The position numbers were made by a program, and so were the translations under genes. The notes under the pieces are model-generated. The model saw only the letters and a program-made list of their open reading frames with translations, searched no databases and was not told where the DNA came from. From the NCBI GenBank assembly GCA_963799415.1, contig CAWCXI010000041.1, positions 99,401 through 163,400 on the forward strand: a stretch of DNA of 64,000 nt. The letters are read 5' to 3'. This document shows, one piece after another, positions 56,304 to 64,000 of this stretch (the stretch's first letter is position 1; each line of letters opens with the position of its first letter). This stretch comes from JAMXLO01 sp963799415. GTDB lineage: Bacteria; Pseudomonadota; Alphaproteobacteria; Acetobacterales; Acetobacteraceae.

Positions 56304-56989
56304 GACGCCGCCCCGCTCATCAAACCACCGCGGTCCTCGGCCAGCAGCGTGTGCACAAGATCCCACAGGATGTGATAGATTGCCACATGCGTCTCCTGGA
56401 TCCGGTGGATGCTGTCGGTCCGCACCACCAGACGGTGATCGACCGCGCAGTCGCGCGCCATCTTGCCGCCGTCGTTGCCCGCGAAGCCGATCGTGACCAG
56501 ACCAAGCTCCTTCGCCTTGGCGAACGCGGCAAGCAGGTTCTCGGAATTACCGCTGGTCGAAAAGCCCACGAGTCCATCGCCTTGGTTGGCCTGAGCGATC
56601 AACTGGCGGACGAAGACGTGACTGAAGCCGACATCGTTGCCGACCGCAGTCAGCATCGCGATGTCGGCGGTCAGGTTGATCGCGGTCAGCGCCGGCCGCC
56701 CCGCGGTGACCGGATGCAGGAACTCCACCGCGAAGTGCGCGGCATCGCAACTCGAACCGCCATTGCCCATGCTGAACAGCCGGCCACGGCGGCGATATAC
56801 ACCGGCGATGGCCTCCGCCGTCGCGACGACAGCATCGGTGTTCTCGGCGAAGAAACGCTCCTTCACTTCGTTGCTGTCGCGCGCTTTCCGGCGCACCGAC
56901 TCAAGCAACGCGCCGCGTAGCCGGCCCGCATCCTGCTTGTCGCCGTGGAGGAACGGATACAAGTCCTGCAGTGCGCGGCCCTCTGTCAT
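56300..56989 (-). CDS. GmhA-like SIS-domain protein in the hydrogenase operon
   Basis: 229 residues of the phosphoheptose isomerase type SIS family: RGRLFSMGNGGSSCDAAHFAVEF holds the sugar-phosphate loop, GFSTSGNSENLLAAFAKAKE the second, and GFAGNDGGKMARDCAVD the third. Normal GmhA makes heptose for LPS. Here the gene is locked between hypC and hypD with 4-base overlaps on both sides, so a role in hydrogenase maturation is likely, though unproven. It is longer than GmhA (~195) by an N-terminal ~35 residues. Confidence 0.88.
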   Translation of the reverse strand: MTEGRALQDLYPFLHGDKQDAGRLRGALLESVRRKARDSNEVKERFFAENTDAVVATAEAIAGVYRRRGRLFSMGNGGSSCDAAHFAVEFLHPVTAGRPALTAINLTADIAMLTAVGNDVGFSHVFVRQLIAQANQGDGLVGFSTSGNSENLLAAFAKAKELGLVTIGFAGNDGGKMARDCAVDHRLVVRTDSIHRIQETHVAIYHILWDLVHTLLAEDRGGLMSGAAS

Positions 56990-57267
56990 GCGGATTCCGA
57001 GCGGCGCATGGCTTCCATCTCGGCCTGCGCCTCTCCCAGTTCATGCAGCAATTCCAACGTGCGCGCAGCCTCGTCCTCGTCGATGCGGCTCATGGCGAAA
57101 CCGACATGCACCAGCACCCATTCGCCGACATAGGACTGCGGCTCCCGCCCCTCTATCGCGATGAAGCTGATGTTGACGGGCCGGCGCACGCCGCCGACGT
57201 CGACGATCGCGAGACTGCTGTTCGTGTCGGAGATCTCGACGATGCGTCCGGGAATGCCTAGGCACAT
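56986..57267 (-). CDS. hypC: Hydrogenase maturation chaperone HypC
   Basis: 93 residues beginning MCLGIPGRIVEI, where the essential Cys2 coordinates the Fe fragment together with HypD. VDVGGVRRPVNISF and GEWVLVHVGFAMSRIDEDEA are the usual core. The start overlaps hypF's stop by about ten bases and its stop overlaps the SIS gene start. Confidence 0.96.
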   Translation of the reverse strand: MCLGIPGRIVEISDTNSSLAIVDVGGVRRPVNISFIAIEGREPQSYVGEWVLVHVGFAMSRIDEDEAARTLELLHELGEAQAEMEAMRRSESA

Positions 57268-59694
57268 GGCGTGCTTCCTCGTTGTTCTACGCCAAGCGAG
57301 ATCGCCCGTGCCGCGGCAATTGCCGCCTGGCCGAGCGCGAGCCCGCCATCGTTGGCAGGCACCTGTGCGTGGGTGAGCACGCGAAGGCCTTGTGCTTCCA
57401 GCCGGCCCATCAGCACCTCGAGTAGCACGCGATTCTGCAACACACCGCCGGACAGCACGACAGTCGTGGCCGGTGGCATGTCGGGATCGCGCTGCCGCAG
57501 CTTGTCGACCATGCGTGCGATGACCGAGGCGAGCCCCTTGTGGAACCGCGCGGCAATCACCGGCACCGGCGTGTCCTCGATCAGATCGCCGAGCAGCGCC
57601 TGCCACATCGGCAGCGGCTCAACATACGGCAGGTTGCTGGATTTGAGCCGTGGAATTGCGAACGGATAGGCGAGACGCTCGTCTTCGTGCGCGAGAGTGT
57701 GCGCGTCCACCATTGCCTCGAACTCCGTGGCCGCCTGGCCTTCGTATTCAGCGCGATCGCAACAGACGCCGGCCGCCGCTGCCGCCGCGTCGAACAGGCG
57801 ACCGCACGAGCTTGCCAACGGGCTGTTGATGCCGCGCGCGATCATGCCGTCGAGCACCGCGCGAGGCTTCGTCTCCAGGAACCGGTAAAGCGCGAGATCG
57901 GCATAGTCCATCGCAAACCGCGCCCAGCCCATCTCGGCCATGAGATGCGCGTACGTGTTTCGCCAGGGCTCGCGGATCGCCTGGGCGCCGCCCGGCATGG
58001 CGACTGGCTTGAACGTCGCCAGCCGTTGGCAATCTCGATAGTCAGCCAGCAGGAATTCGCCACCCCAGAGCGTGTCGTCCAGGCCGTATCCAAGCCCGTC
58101 CAGGACCACGCCGATCACCGGCGCCGAGTTCAGGGCGATTCCATTCTCCGCCAGGCAGGCGGCGATATGGGCATGATGATGCTGCACCTCTACCAGGCTC
58201 GCTGCATGTTGCGCAGCAAGATCGCGCCCCAACTTGGTGGACAGATACTCGGGATGGCGATCGACCGCGATGATCGTCGGCACGTGCTCGAACAATCGCT
58301 GATACGCCTCGATCGACTGCCCGTAGTCGGCGAAGGTCTTGGCGTTCTCCAGATCGCCCATGTGGTGCGACAGGATGGCCTGGCCGTCGCGCAGCAGGCA
58401 GAACGCGCCCTTGAGTTCGCCACCCATCGCAAGTACCGGTGGCGCGGCGGCGAAGCCTTCCGGCAGAGGCATAGGTGCCGGGGCGTAGCCGCGTGCGCGC
58501 CGCATGATGCGGGGTCTGCCGCCCATCACCCGCACGATCGAAGTCATCGACCCGTCGCGCGATGTCGCGGTCATGCATCAGGAAATAATCGGCGATGGCG
58601 TCGAGTGTCTGTCGCGCCTCCGCGTTGCCGATGCATTGCGGCTCATCGGACAGATTGCCGCTGGTCAGCACGATCGGCCGATCCATCCGCCGCAGCATCA
58701 GGTGGTGCAGCGGCGTGTTCGGCAGCATGACACCGAGCGTGCCGACGCCGGGTGCAATGGCCTCTGCGACGCGCCGGCCATCAGTGCGCGGTTTGACGAT
58801 CACGATAGGGGCGGCGGCGCTGCTCAGGATGTTCGCCTCCTGCGCATCAATGTCGCACCAGGCACGCGCGACATCGATATCGCGCACCATCAGGGCGAGT
58901 GGCTTGCGCGGCCGACGCTTGCGTTCGCGCAGACGAGCCACGGTCTCCGGATTGGTCGCGTCGCAGGCGAACTGGAAACCGCCGAGCCCCTTGATCGCCA
59001 CGATCTGCCCGCGCATCAGCAACGTGGCCGCACCATCGACGTCGTCCAGCGTGGTGATGGCATCCAAGGCGAGCGGTCGGCCGTCGCTGCGCTCAAGCCA
59101 GGCGCGCGGCCCGCAGGCGTGGCAGGCGATCGGCTGTGCGTGGAAGCGGCGGTCGTCCGGCACGTCGTATTCAGCCGCGCACGCCTGGCAGACACCGAAC
59201 TTTCGCATGGTGGTGGATTGCCGGTCGTAGGGAATCGCCTCGATGATCGACAGGCGCGGACCGCAATGCGTGCAGTTGGTGAACGGATAGCGATAGCGCC
59301 GCTCGAAGGCATCGAACACCTCGGCTCGGCATTGTGGGCAGGTCGCTGCGTCGGGCACCACGCCGGTGCGCGCTCGGGTCGGAATACTGCCGATGATGCG
59401 AAACGCGGCGTCGTCCGACGATAATGGGCACGCAGTGCGTTCGATCCGGTCGATCCGCGCCAGTGGCGGGGCCTCATCCGCCAGACTGACGATCAGCCGT
59501 TCGATCGTTTTCGCGGAGCCGCGCAACCGGATGATGACGCCGTCGCCGTCGTTGGCTACCCAGCCGCGCAGGCCGTGGCGGCGCGCGAGGAGCCATACGG
59601 TCGGTCGGAACCCGACACCCTGAACCAGGCCCCGCACGCGGATCAGTTCGGCGACGTCGCGATCATCGGCCAACGGATCCGCCAGCGTGTTCAT
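57258..59694 (-). CDS. hypF: Carbamoyltransferase HypF (one +1 frameshift)
   Basis: Makes the thiocarbamate on HypE from carbamoyl phosphate. Domains run as expected: acylphosphatase (RVRGLVQGVGFRP, about residues 19-31), two zinc fingers (CPQCRAE, CTHCGPR; CQACAAE, CHACGPR), a YrdC-like domain, and the Kae1-like carbamoyltransferase domain (VEVQHHHAHIAACLAE, VVLSGGVLQNRV). The frame changes once, at about 58541, inside RRVDD|SIVRVMGGRPRIMRRARG; removing one base gives a continuous 811-residue protein. Start ATG 59694 overlaps the NHL gene stop. Confidence 0.94.
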
Positions 59695-60902
59695 GACGCG
59701 AGCAGGTCCGGCGCAAGGCGCCAGAGCAGGACCCGGTTGTTTCCGGAATCCGCGACCGCCGCCACGTCACCGCACACCGCTAGGCCGTATGGCCAGCACA
59801 GACTGTCCCGGCTGGGCAGTGCCCAGCGATTGTCGCCCTTGGCATGGAAATCGTCTTGTCCGGTCAATGCACAAGCGCTGGTCTGATGTACATTGTCGTC
59901 GTCGCGCCAGCCCAGCAACCGCGAGTTCGCGGTGTCGCCGGCCACCAGCCACTTTCCGCTCGACGCGATGCCGTATGGCATGTGCAGCGTGCTAGCGCTC
60001 GGCCAGTAGAGCGACTGGTTATGATCGACCTGAGTCGGATCGATCTGGCCGAGTAGGCGGTCACAGGCCTGATCGTTACGGGTCGGCAGCACGTCCCAGA
60101 TCATGATGCGGTTGTTGCCGGCATCGGTTACGCACAGCCTGCCGTTCCATAGCGTCACGTCGTGCGGCCAACGCATGCTGGACAGGCTCGGCTCGCCGCC
60201 GCCGTTCTCGTCGCGTGTGCCGAAGTCATGCTGACCCAGTACCAGATCGGCCGGACGCCCGTTGCTCATCGGCACGCCATGCCACATCAGCACGCGCCGG
60301 TTGCCGGTGTCGGCGACCCACAGCCTTACGCCGTCCCAGTGCACGCCGTAAGGCCAGAACAGCGACTGGGCCGATGCCGTGGTGTGGCCGCCATTGGCCT
60401 CGACGGACGCGAAATCCGCCTGACCCAGCACAACGTCGGCCGGTGCATTGCTGCGCTCCGGTCGAGCAAGCCAGATCAGCACGCGATGGTTCCAGGCATC
60501 GGCGACCGCTATCCCGTCGCCAAGCGGCGTGACGCCGGTCGGCACATTCAAGGTGGCCGGGCCAGGCTGGCCCTTGGCGTTGCGACCCTCCCGGGTGAAG
60601 TCCGGCTGTCCGATCAGCCAGTCCGCCGGCGCATTGTCGGCGTCCGGCACCCTCGCCCAGCCGAGCAGCCTGTGGTGGCCGGTGTCGCTCACCCAGAGCG
60701 GACCGCGCTGCCCGATCAGGCTGGCGCCGCGTGGCCCGAACAGGGAGGTGGCACTGGGCGCCACCGGAATCGCCAGTCCATCTGCACCGCCGGATAGACC
60801 GAGACAAGCGAATGGCCCGTGGCGATCCAACACCGCCAGACCTGACGGGATCGGCGCATGCTTCAACGCGGGCGTCAGGTTGACACGGATCGCAGTCGCC
60901 AC
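59691..60902 (-). CDS. NHL-repeat beta-propeller protein in the hydrogenase operon
   Basis: 403 residues with about six repeats, each bearing a VADTGNxRV-type turn: VSDTGHHRLLGW, VADAWNHRVLIW, VADTGNRRVLMW, VTDAGNNRIMIW and VADSGNNRVLLW, alternating with LGQxDF segments (IGQPDF, LGQADF, LGQHDF). No signal peptide, so cytoplasmic. Similar NHL proteins occur beside high-affinity [NiFe]-hydrogenases, where their role is not known. Starts at GTG 60902; overlaps hypF. Confidence 0.9.
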   Translation of the reverse strand: MATAIRVNLTPALKHAPIPSGLAVLDRHGPFACLGLSGGADGLAIPVAPSATSLFGPRGASLIGQRGPLWVSDTGHHRLLGWARVPDADNAPADWLIGQPDFTREGRNAKGQPGPATLNVPTGVTPLGDGIAVADAWNHRVLIWLARPERSNAPADVVLGQADFASVEANGGHTTASAQSLFWPYGVHWDGVRLWVADTGNRRVLMWHGVPMSNGRPADLVLGQHDFGTRDENGGGEPSLSSMRWPHDVTLWNGRLCVTDAGNNRIMIWDVLPTRNDQACDRLLGQIDPTQVDHNQSLYWPSASTLHMPYGIASSGKWLVAGDTANSRLLGWRDDDNVHQTSACALTGQDDFHAKGDNRWALPSRDSLCWPYGLAVCGDVAAVADSGNNRVLLWRLAPDLLAS

Positions 60903-60905
60903 CGT

Positions 60906-61802
60906 CTAGCCCTCCAGCCGAACAGCGACGCGGTCGCCGCGCACGCGCGCTGCATGCACAACAAGCTGCACCTCGGGGGCGGTCAGGCATTCGCCGGTTT
61001 CCAGCAAATAGCGAAAGCCGTGATACGTGCAGGTGATGACGCCGTCGGCGATGTCGCCCATCTCCAGTGGCATTCCGAGATGCGCGCAGGCGTTGTCGAA
61101 GCAACTGACCCGTCCGTCACGCCGGCTCAGCAGCACCGAGCGGCCGGCGATCTTGCGTTCGATGATGCCGCCCTCGGGGATTTCGTCCAGCCGCGCGGCA
61201 TCGACCCAGCCCTGATCCGTATTGGCCGCGAACGGGCTGATGAAGTGCGTCACGTCAGCGGCCTGCTTCACCGGGCCTTTGCTGACCTGCCTGATGTGAA
61301 CGATCTCCGGGCAGTGCACGCGGATGGCGCGCTCGACGCCTTCGCGCAGCGTCTCGCTGGAGGCCGGACAGCCGTGGCAGGCACCGGTCAGGCGGATCTC
61401 CACTGCATCCGGCGGAACCACGCGGACGAGTTCCACGTCACCGCCATGCAAACGCATCGACGGCCTCACGTCGTCCAGCGCACGCTCCAGTCGCGTCTCC
61501 ATACGCTCACGCAGCAGCCCGTGAAATTGCAACACGCCCTGCACGATTGGATCGGCCACCGCCTCGCGCAATCTGGGCAGCGCAGCGGGATCATCCTTCA
61601 GGCTGCGGATCAGCCGACGCAGCGCTTCCTTGTGCAACGCCTCGATCGCCGATTTCAGCGCCTGCACAGTCGCGGCCTGTGCAGCGTCCCAGCGATCGAC
61701 GACGGCCTCCTGGCTGGTGATCGCATGCACCAGGCGGTCCAGTTCCGCCGCTGCCTCATCCCGCGGGGAAGCCTGCGTGCGTTCTGTCGTGGCGCTGTTC
61801 AC
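60906..61802 (-). CDS. NifU-like/Rieske fusion Fe-S protein
   Basis: 298 residues with three parts. An N-terminal helical region (1-105) is followed by a NifU C-terminal-type domain (RPSMRLHGGDVELV and the CxxC pair in GACHGCPASSETL, about residues 115-165) and a C-terminal Rieske [2Fe-2S] domain with Cys-X-His in NACAHLGMPLEMGD and Cys-X2-His in ITCTYHGFRYLLETG. Both cluster-binding sites look complete. Such proteins are associated with group 1h/5 hydrogenases (HhyE/HucE-like) and are candidates for the electron acceptor or relay; this is inference from family and position. Confidence 0.9.
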   Translation of the reverse strand: MNSATTERTQASPRDEAAAELDRLVHAITSQEAVVDRWDAAQAATVQALKSAIEALHKEALRRLIRSLKDDPAALPRLREAVADPIVQGVLQFHGLLRERMETRLERALDDVRPSMRLHGGDVELVRVVPPDAVEIRLTGACHGCPASSETLREGVERAIRVHCPEIVHIRQVSKGPVKQAADVTHFISPFAANTDQGWVDAARLDEIPEGGIIERKIAGRSVLLSRRDGRVSCFDNACAHLGMPLEMGDIADGVITCTYHGFRYLLETGECLTAPEVQLVVHAARVRGDRVAVRLEG

Positions 61803-61812
61803 GACCCGATCC

Positions 61813-62037
61813 TCAGGCGTATTTCAGGTCGCGGAACAGATACGGCTGAATTGCGCCGACGCCGAGCGATGCCAGCACGACGGCGAGCCAGACCGGCAAG
61901 CCGAGCAGCCCCAGAATCACCACCACCACAAGCGCGATCGCGAAACCCGCAAACCAGCGCAGCAGCACCGCTTTCGGGTCGCGGAACAGCTTGCCCTTCA
62001 GAAACAGTCGAAGCGAGTTGGTGAACATCGGCCACAT
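61813..62037 (-). CDS. Small membrane protein A of the hydrogenase operon
   Basis: 74 residues with one or two hydrophobic spans (WFAGFAIALVVVVILGLLGL, about residues 28-47, and VWLAVVLASLGVGAI after). Charged ends MWPMFTNSLRLFLKGKLFRD and FRDLKYA flank them. No family recognised. It lies ten bases upstream of the NifU-Rieske gene and ten bases after the second small membrane gene, co-oriented. Confidence 0.7.
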   Translation of the reverse strand: MWPMFTNSLRLFLKGKLFRDPKAVLLRWFAGFAIALVVVVILGLLGLPVWLAVVLASLGVGAIQPYLFRDLKYA

Positions 62038-62046
62038 ACCGCGCTC

Positions 62047-62283
62047 CTAGAGCAGTGCCAGGATGATCAGTCCGAGCAGCACGCCTGGCACAGCGCCGGT
62101 CGGGCCGAACATCGCACCCATCGCTCCCGCCAGCTCGTTGCCGAGATCTTTGCCGGCGAGCAGGATACCGGCCAGTGCGCCACCCAAGGTCGCCGCCACG
62201 AACCCGAAGCACGTCCAGATCACGATCGTCACGGCGGTCAACTGCCCGCTTGCGAGTTGGTGCCAGACGCCGGTCATCCGCAT
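62047..62283 (-). CDS. Small membrane protein B of the hydrogenase operon
   Basis: 78 residues with two spans, TAVTIVIWTCFGFVAATLGG (about residues 16-35) and a glycine-rich one ending GVLLGLIILALL. An amphipathic GKDLGNELAGAMGAMFGP loop joins them. No family recognised; a plausible quinone-side or hydrogenase membrane-association partner, by position only. The start directly abuts the TPR gene stop. Confidence 0.68.
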   Translation of the reverse strand: MRMTGVWHQLASGQLTAVTIVIWTCFGFVAATLGGALAGILLAGKDLGNELAGAMGAMFGPTGAVPGVLLGLIILALL

Positions 62284-63297
62284 TCAGCTCCCGACCGGAT
62301 GATGCGACAGCGCAGCCAGGTCGTCAGCGATGCCGGTCAGCGCCTCCTCGATCATTGCGACGCTGTCGGTCTGATCGAAGCGGAGCAGGATGCGGCGTGC
62401 TTCCCGGTACAGATCGCGCGCGGTGATCAGGCAGCCCTCGCGGCCCGACCTCGGCTGGTCTGGATCATCCGGGAGATTGCGCAGAACGTTCGCCTTGTTC
62501 GCGATGGTGCTCGCGTATTCCAGCGGCGTGTCGCGCTCGTTACGGACCTTCAGTGCCTCGGCATAGGCAGTCAGCGCGCGCAGATTGTTGTCCAGCACAT
62601 GACCGCTGGAGGCGTACTGCAGCGCGTTGCCGAGATTGTTCTGAATCATCGCGTATTCGCTGGGATGGTCCACCAGGGTGATGACGCTCAGCACCTCCTC
62701 GAACGACTGCACCGCCAGCGCCTCACGCATCTTGGCGCGTTCGTCGGCCATCGGCAGCGACAGGTAGGCGATGGCGAGATTGTTGTGCAGGATTGCGTAC
62801 TCCTGCGGATACTCGGTGCGTGTGAAGGTCCGCAGGGCGCGATGATACGACTGGATGGCATCCTGCAGCCGCGCGGCGCCTGCGCCGGCAAGCGATTGCG
62901 TGACCAGTCCGAGATTCATTTCAACCTCGGCAAACTCCGCTGGTTTCCCGTGTTCGCGCAAGGTCGGCAGCGCCGCCTCGTACGCGTCGCGCGCGTGCCT
63001 CAGCGCGGTCGTGCCACCATCGGGCACTGCCTGCAGCGCCGTCCCGAGCCGCGCAGTGATGCGCGCCCGCAACAGCGTGTCCTCGGCAAAGTCGAGAGCG
63101 CGGCGATACAGGTCCACCGCGCGCCGCAACTGATCCGGCGTCTTCGGCCGCAGCTGCATGCCCATGGCGATCTCCATGAGCATCTCGGCCTTCTCCTCGG
63201 CGGTCTCTGCCTCAGAGTTGACCGCCCTCAGCGCGGCATCGAATTGTGATTCGGGTAGCGTAGGCCCCACCACGTCCTCCCGGGTCGACGCATTCAT
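62284..63297 (-). CDS. TPR-repeat protein of the hydrogenase operon
   Basis: 337 residues of helical repeat: RAVDLYRRALDFAEDTLLR, AAVRHARDAYEAALPT-like segments, and the repeated AxxxNNLxxxY pattern (YAILHNNLAIAYLSLP, YAMIQNNLGNALQYAS, YASTIANKANVLRNLP). No signal peptide. Comparable TPR proteins accompany group 1h hydrogenase genes; function unknown but likely protein-protein interaction. Ends next to small membrane protein B. Confidence 0.8.
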   Translation of the reverse strand: MNASTREDVVGPTLPESQFDAALRAVNSEAETAEEKAEMLMEIAMGMQLRPKTPDQLRRAVDLYRRALDFAEDTLLRARITARLGTALQAVPDGGTTALRHARDAYEAALPTLREHGKPAEFAEVEMNLGLVTQSLAGAGAARLQDAIQSYHRALRTFTRTEYPQEYAILHNNLAIAYLSLPMADERAKMREALAVQSFEEVLSVITLVDHPSEYAMIQNNLGNALQYASSGHVLDNNLRALTAYAEALKVRNERDTPLEYASTIANKANVLRNLPDDPDQPRSGREGCLITARDLYREARRILLRFDQTDSVAMIEEALTGIADDLAALSHHPVGS

Positions 63298-63317
63298 CTG
63301 AGGCGAGGATATTGCGA

Positions 63318-63707
63318 TCAGCTTAAGACGCGATCCAGCTTGCCGGCAATCACTTTATCACTGTGCAAAGCAAGTTTGCACTCGGGTAGGCCAAGGATCG
63401 CCAGCGCCTTAAGCTCGGCAATCCAGTGGACCGGAAATTGGCGTTCTTCAAAATCTTCAGGCAGTCCCCTCGCGCGCAGGAATTCCTGCGCATGCACCAC
63501 GCGGTCGCCGCGCGCATTGCGGATCTTCAGCAACAGACCGCCTGCCGATTGCCGTGCGAGCGGCACGATCAACACTGTGTCGTCGCGGGCAAGCAGAGCA
63601 ACCGCGCCGACATCCGGCAGATGCGCATCGCATAGCTCCCGCGAGAGATGAATGTTGCCGCGCCGGATGCTGATCATCGGGCCGTCGTCAGCATGCGACA
63701 TAGTCAT
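63318..63707 (-). CDS. Conserved-looking unknown protein of the hydrogenase operon
   Basis: 129 residues, soluble. Recognisable segments are HLSRELCDAHLPDVGAVALL, VLIVPLARQSAGGLLLKIRN and ERQFPVHWIAELKALAIL. I recognise no family. ATG 63707 overlaps the end of the maturation protease; an ATG at 63677 just after that stop would also work. Position predicts a role in hydrogenase assembly or regulation. Confidence 0.7.
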   Translation of the reverse strand: MTMSHADDGPMISIRRGNIHLSRELCDAHLPDVGAVALLARDDTVLIVPLARQSAGGLLLKIRNARGDRVVHAQEFLRARGLPEDFEERQFPVHWIAELKALAILGLPECKLALHSDKVIAGKLDRVLS

Positions 63708-64000
63708 CGATCGTGCGTTGAATTTCCGCGATCACGCGCGTCGCCGACGCAAGAACAGGCCCACTGAGTTCCAACCCGAACGCAACGCTCTGCAGCTCGA
63801 TCAGGTAGACGGTGACATCGGTCGGGAAACGTTCGCGGTAAATCTTCCGTCCGGCGGCAAGTGCGTGGTCCCAGCGAAAATCATGCAGGCTGAAACTGGG
63901 TGAACGCTCCGCTTCCAGCTCTGCGCCAGGCAACTTGAAGATGGCGCCAGGTGTCGACCCACTGCTTGCCGCGTCGATGACAATCAGCTGCCGCGTTCCA
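63688..64000 (-). CDS. Hydrogenase maturation endopeptidase (HyaD/HupD type), 5' end outside window
   Basis: Partial: 104 codons visible, running off the right edge. The sequence LIVIDAASSGSTPGAIFKLPG and SLHDFRWDHALAAGRK, then VTVYLIELQSVAFGLELS, resembles the hydrogenase-processing protease family, which removes the C-terminal peptide of the large subunit after nickel insertion. The position upstream of TPR and hyp genes supports this. The catalytic N-terminal residues are not visible. Confidence 0.82.
   Translation of the reverse strand, partial: GTRQLIVIDAASSGSTPGAIFKLPGAELEAERSPSFSLHDFRWDHALAAGRKIYRERFPTDVTVYLIELQSVAFGLELSGPVLASATRVIAEIQRTIDDYVAC

Overview
The window is a high-GC, gene-dense bacterial chromosome segment. 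YejABEF-type peptide importer, MdtABC-type RND pump, KdsB (LPS Kdo pathway), outer-membrane efflux lipoprotein, cytochrome c' and codon use point to a Gram-negative alphaproteobacterium. An Acetobacteraceae/Rhodospirillales-like organism is my guess, but no 16S rRNA or other decisive marker is present. Mobile DNA is limited to small elements: a ~2-kb tRNA-Pro-bounded island, a ~0.55-kb inverted-repeat cassette, and several dispersed palindromic repeats.

Layout. 1-9.7 kb: ABC-2 exporter pair, histidine phosphatase, SYLF protein, a large patatin-like membrane phospholipase followed by a retropepsin-like lipoprotein, YcgN, a DapA-family aldolase and a YgjP-type metallopeptidase. 9.7-19.0 kb (minus strand): mdtA-mdtB-mdtC-nodT-type tripartite RND efflux operon. 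19.3-25.1 kb: ABC sugar-type importer (two permeases and a binding protein, no ATPase), then a lone molybdenum-hydroxylase large subunit with a MoaD-like protein. 25.3-30 kb: thioesterase, copC-copD, TPP riboswitch and thiC. 30-34.4 kb: SirB1-type protein, glycosyltransferase, cis-prenyltransferase, alpha/beta hydrolase. 34.4-36.4 kb: putative island between a 3' tRNA-Pro fragment and an intact tRNA-Pro(CGG). 36.5-42.1 kb: LOG protein, cytochrome c', D-aminoacylase-type amidohydrolase, GxxExxY cassette, luciferase-like monooxygenase, Usp. 42.1-48.6 kb: PhnC-like ATPase and yejABEF. 48.6-51.8 kb: inositol-phosphatase family enzyme, membrane cytochrome c, kdsB, pheA. 51.8-64 kb (minus strand): a tightly overlapping [NiFe]-hydrogenase maturation operon running off the right edge.

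The hydrogenase block is the most biologically interesting part. It combines the full hypABCDEF set and a nickel permease with an NHL beta-propeller, a NifU-Rieske fusion, a TPR protein, two small membrane proteins, a GmhA-like SIS protein, a 129-residue unknown and a maturation endopeptidase. This composition resembles that of high-affinity group 1h (former group 5) [NiFe]-hydrogenases that oxidise atmospheric H2. The structural genes lie outside the window, so this is inference.

A technical point affects how the genes should be read. Seven genes (patatin, mdtB, mdtC, one ABC permease, thiC, the glycosyltransferase, hypF) are broken by about 18 single-base frameshifts. Every one is best explained as one extra base, with conserved protein on both sides and no other damage. 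That one-sided pattern suggests insertion-type sequencing or assembly error rather than gene decay. I report these as single genes with the shifts noted.
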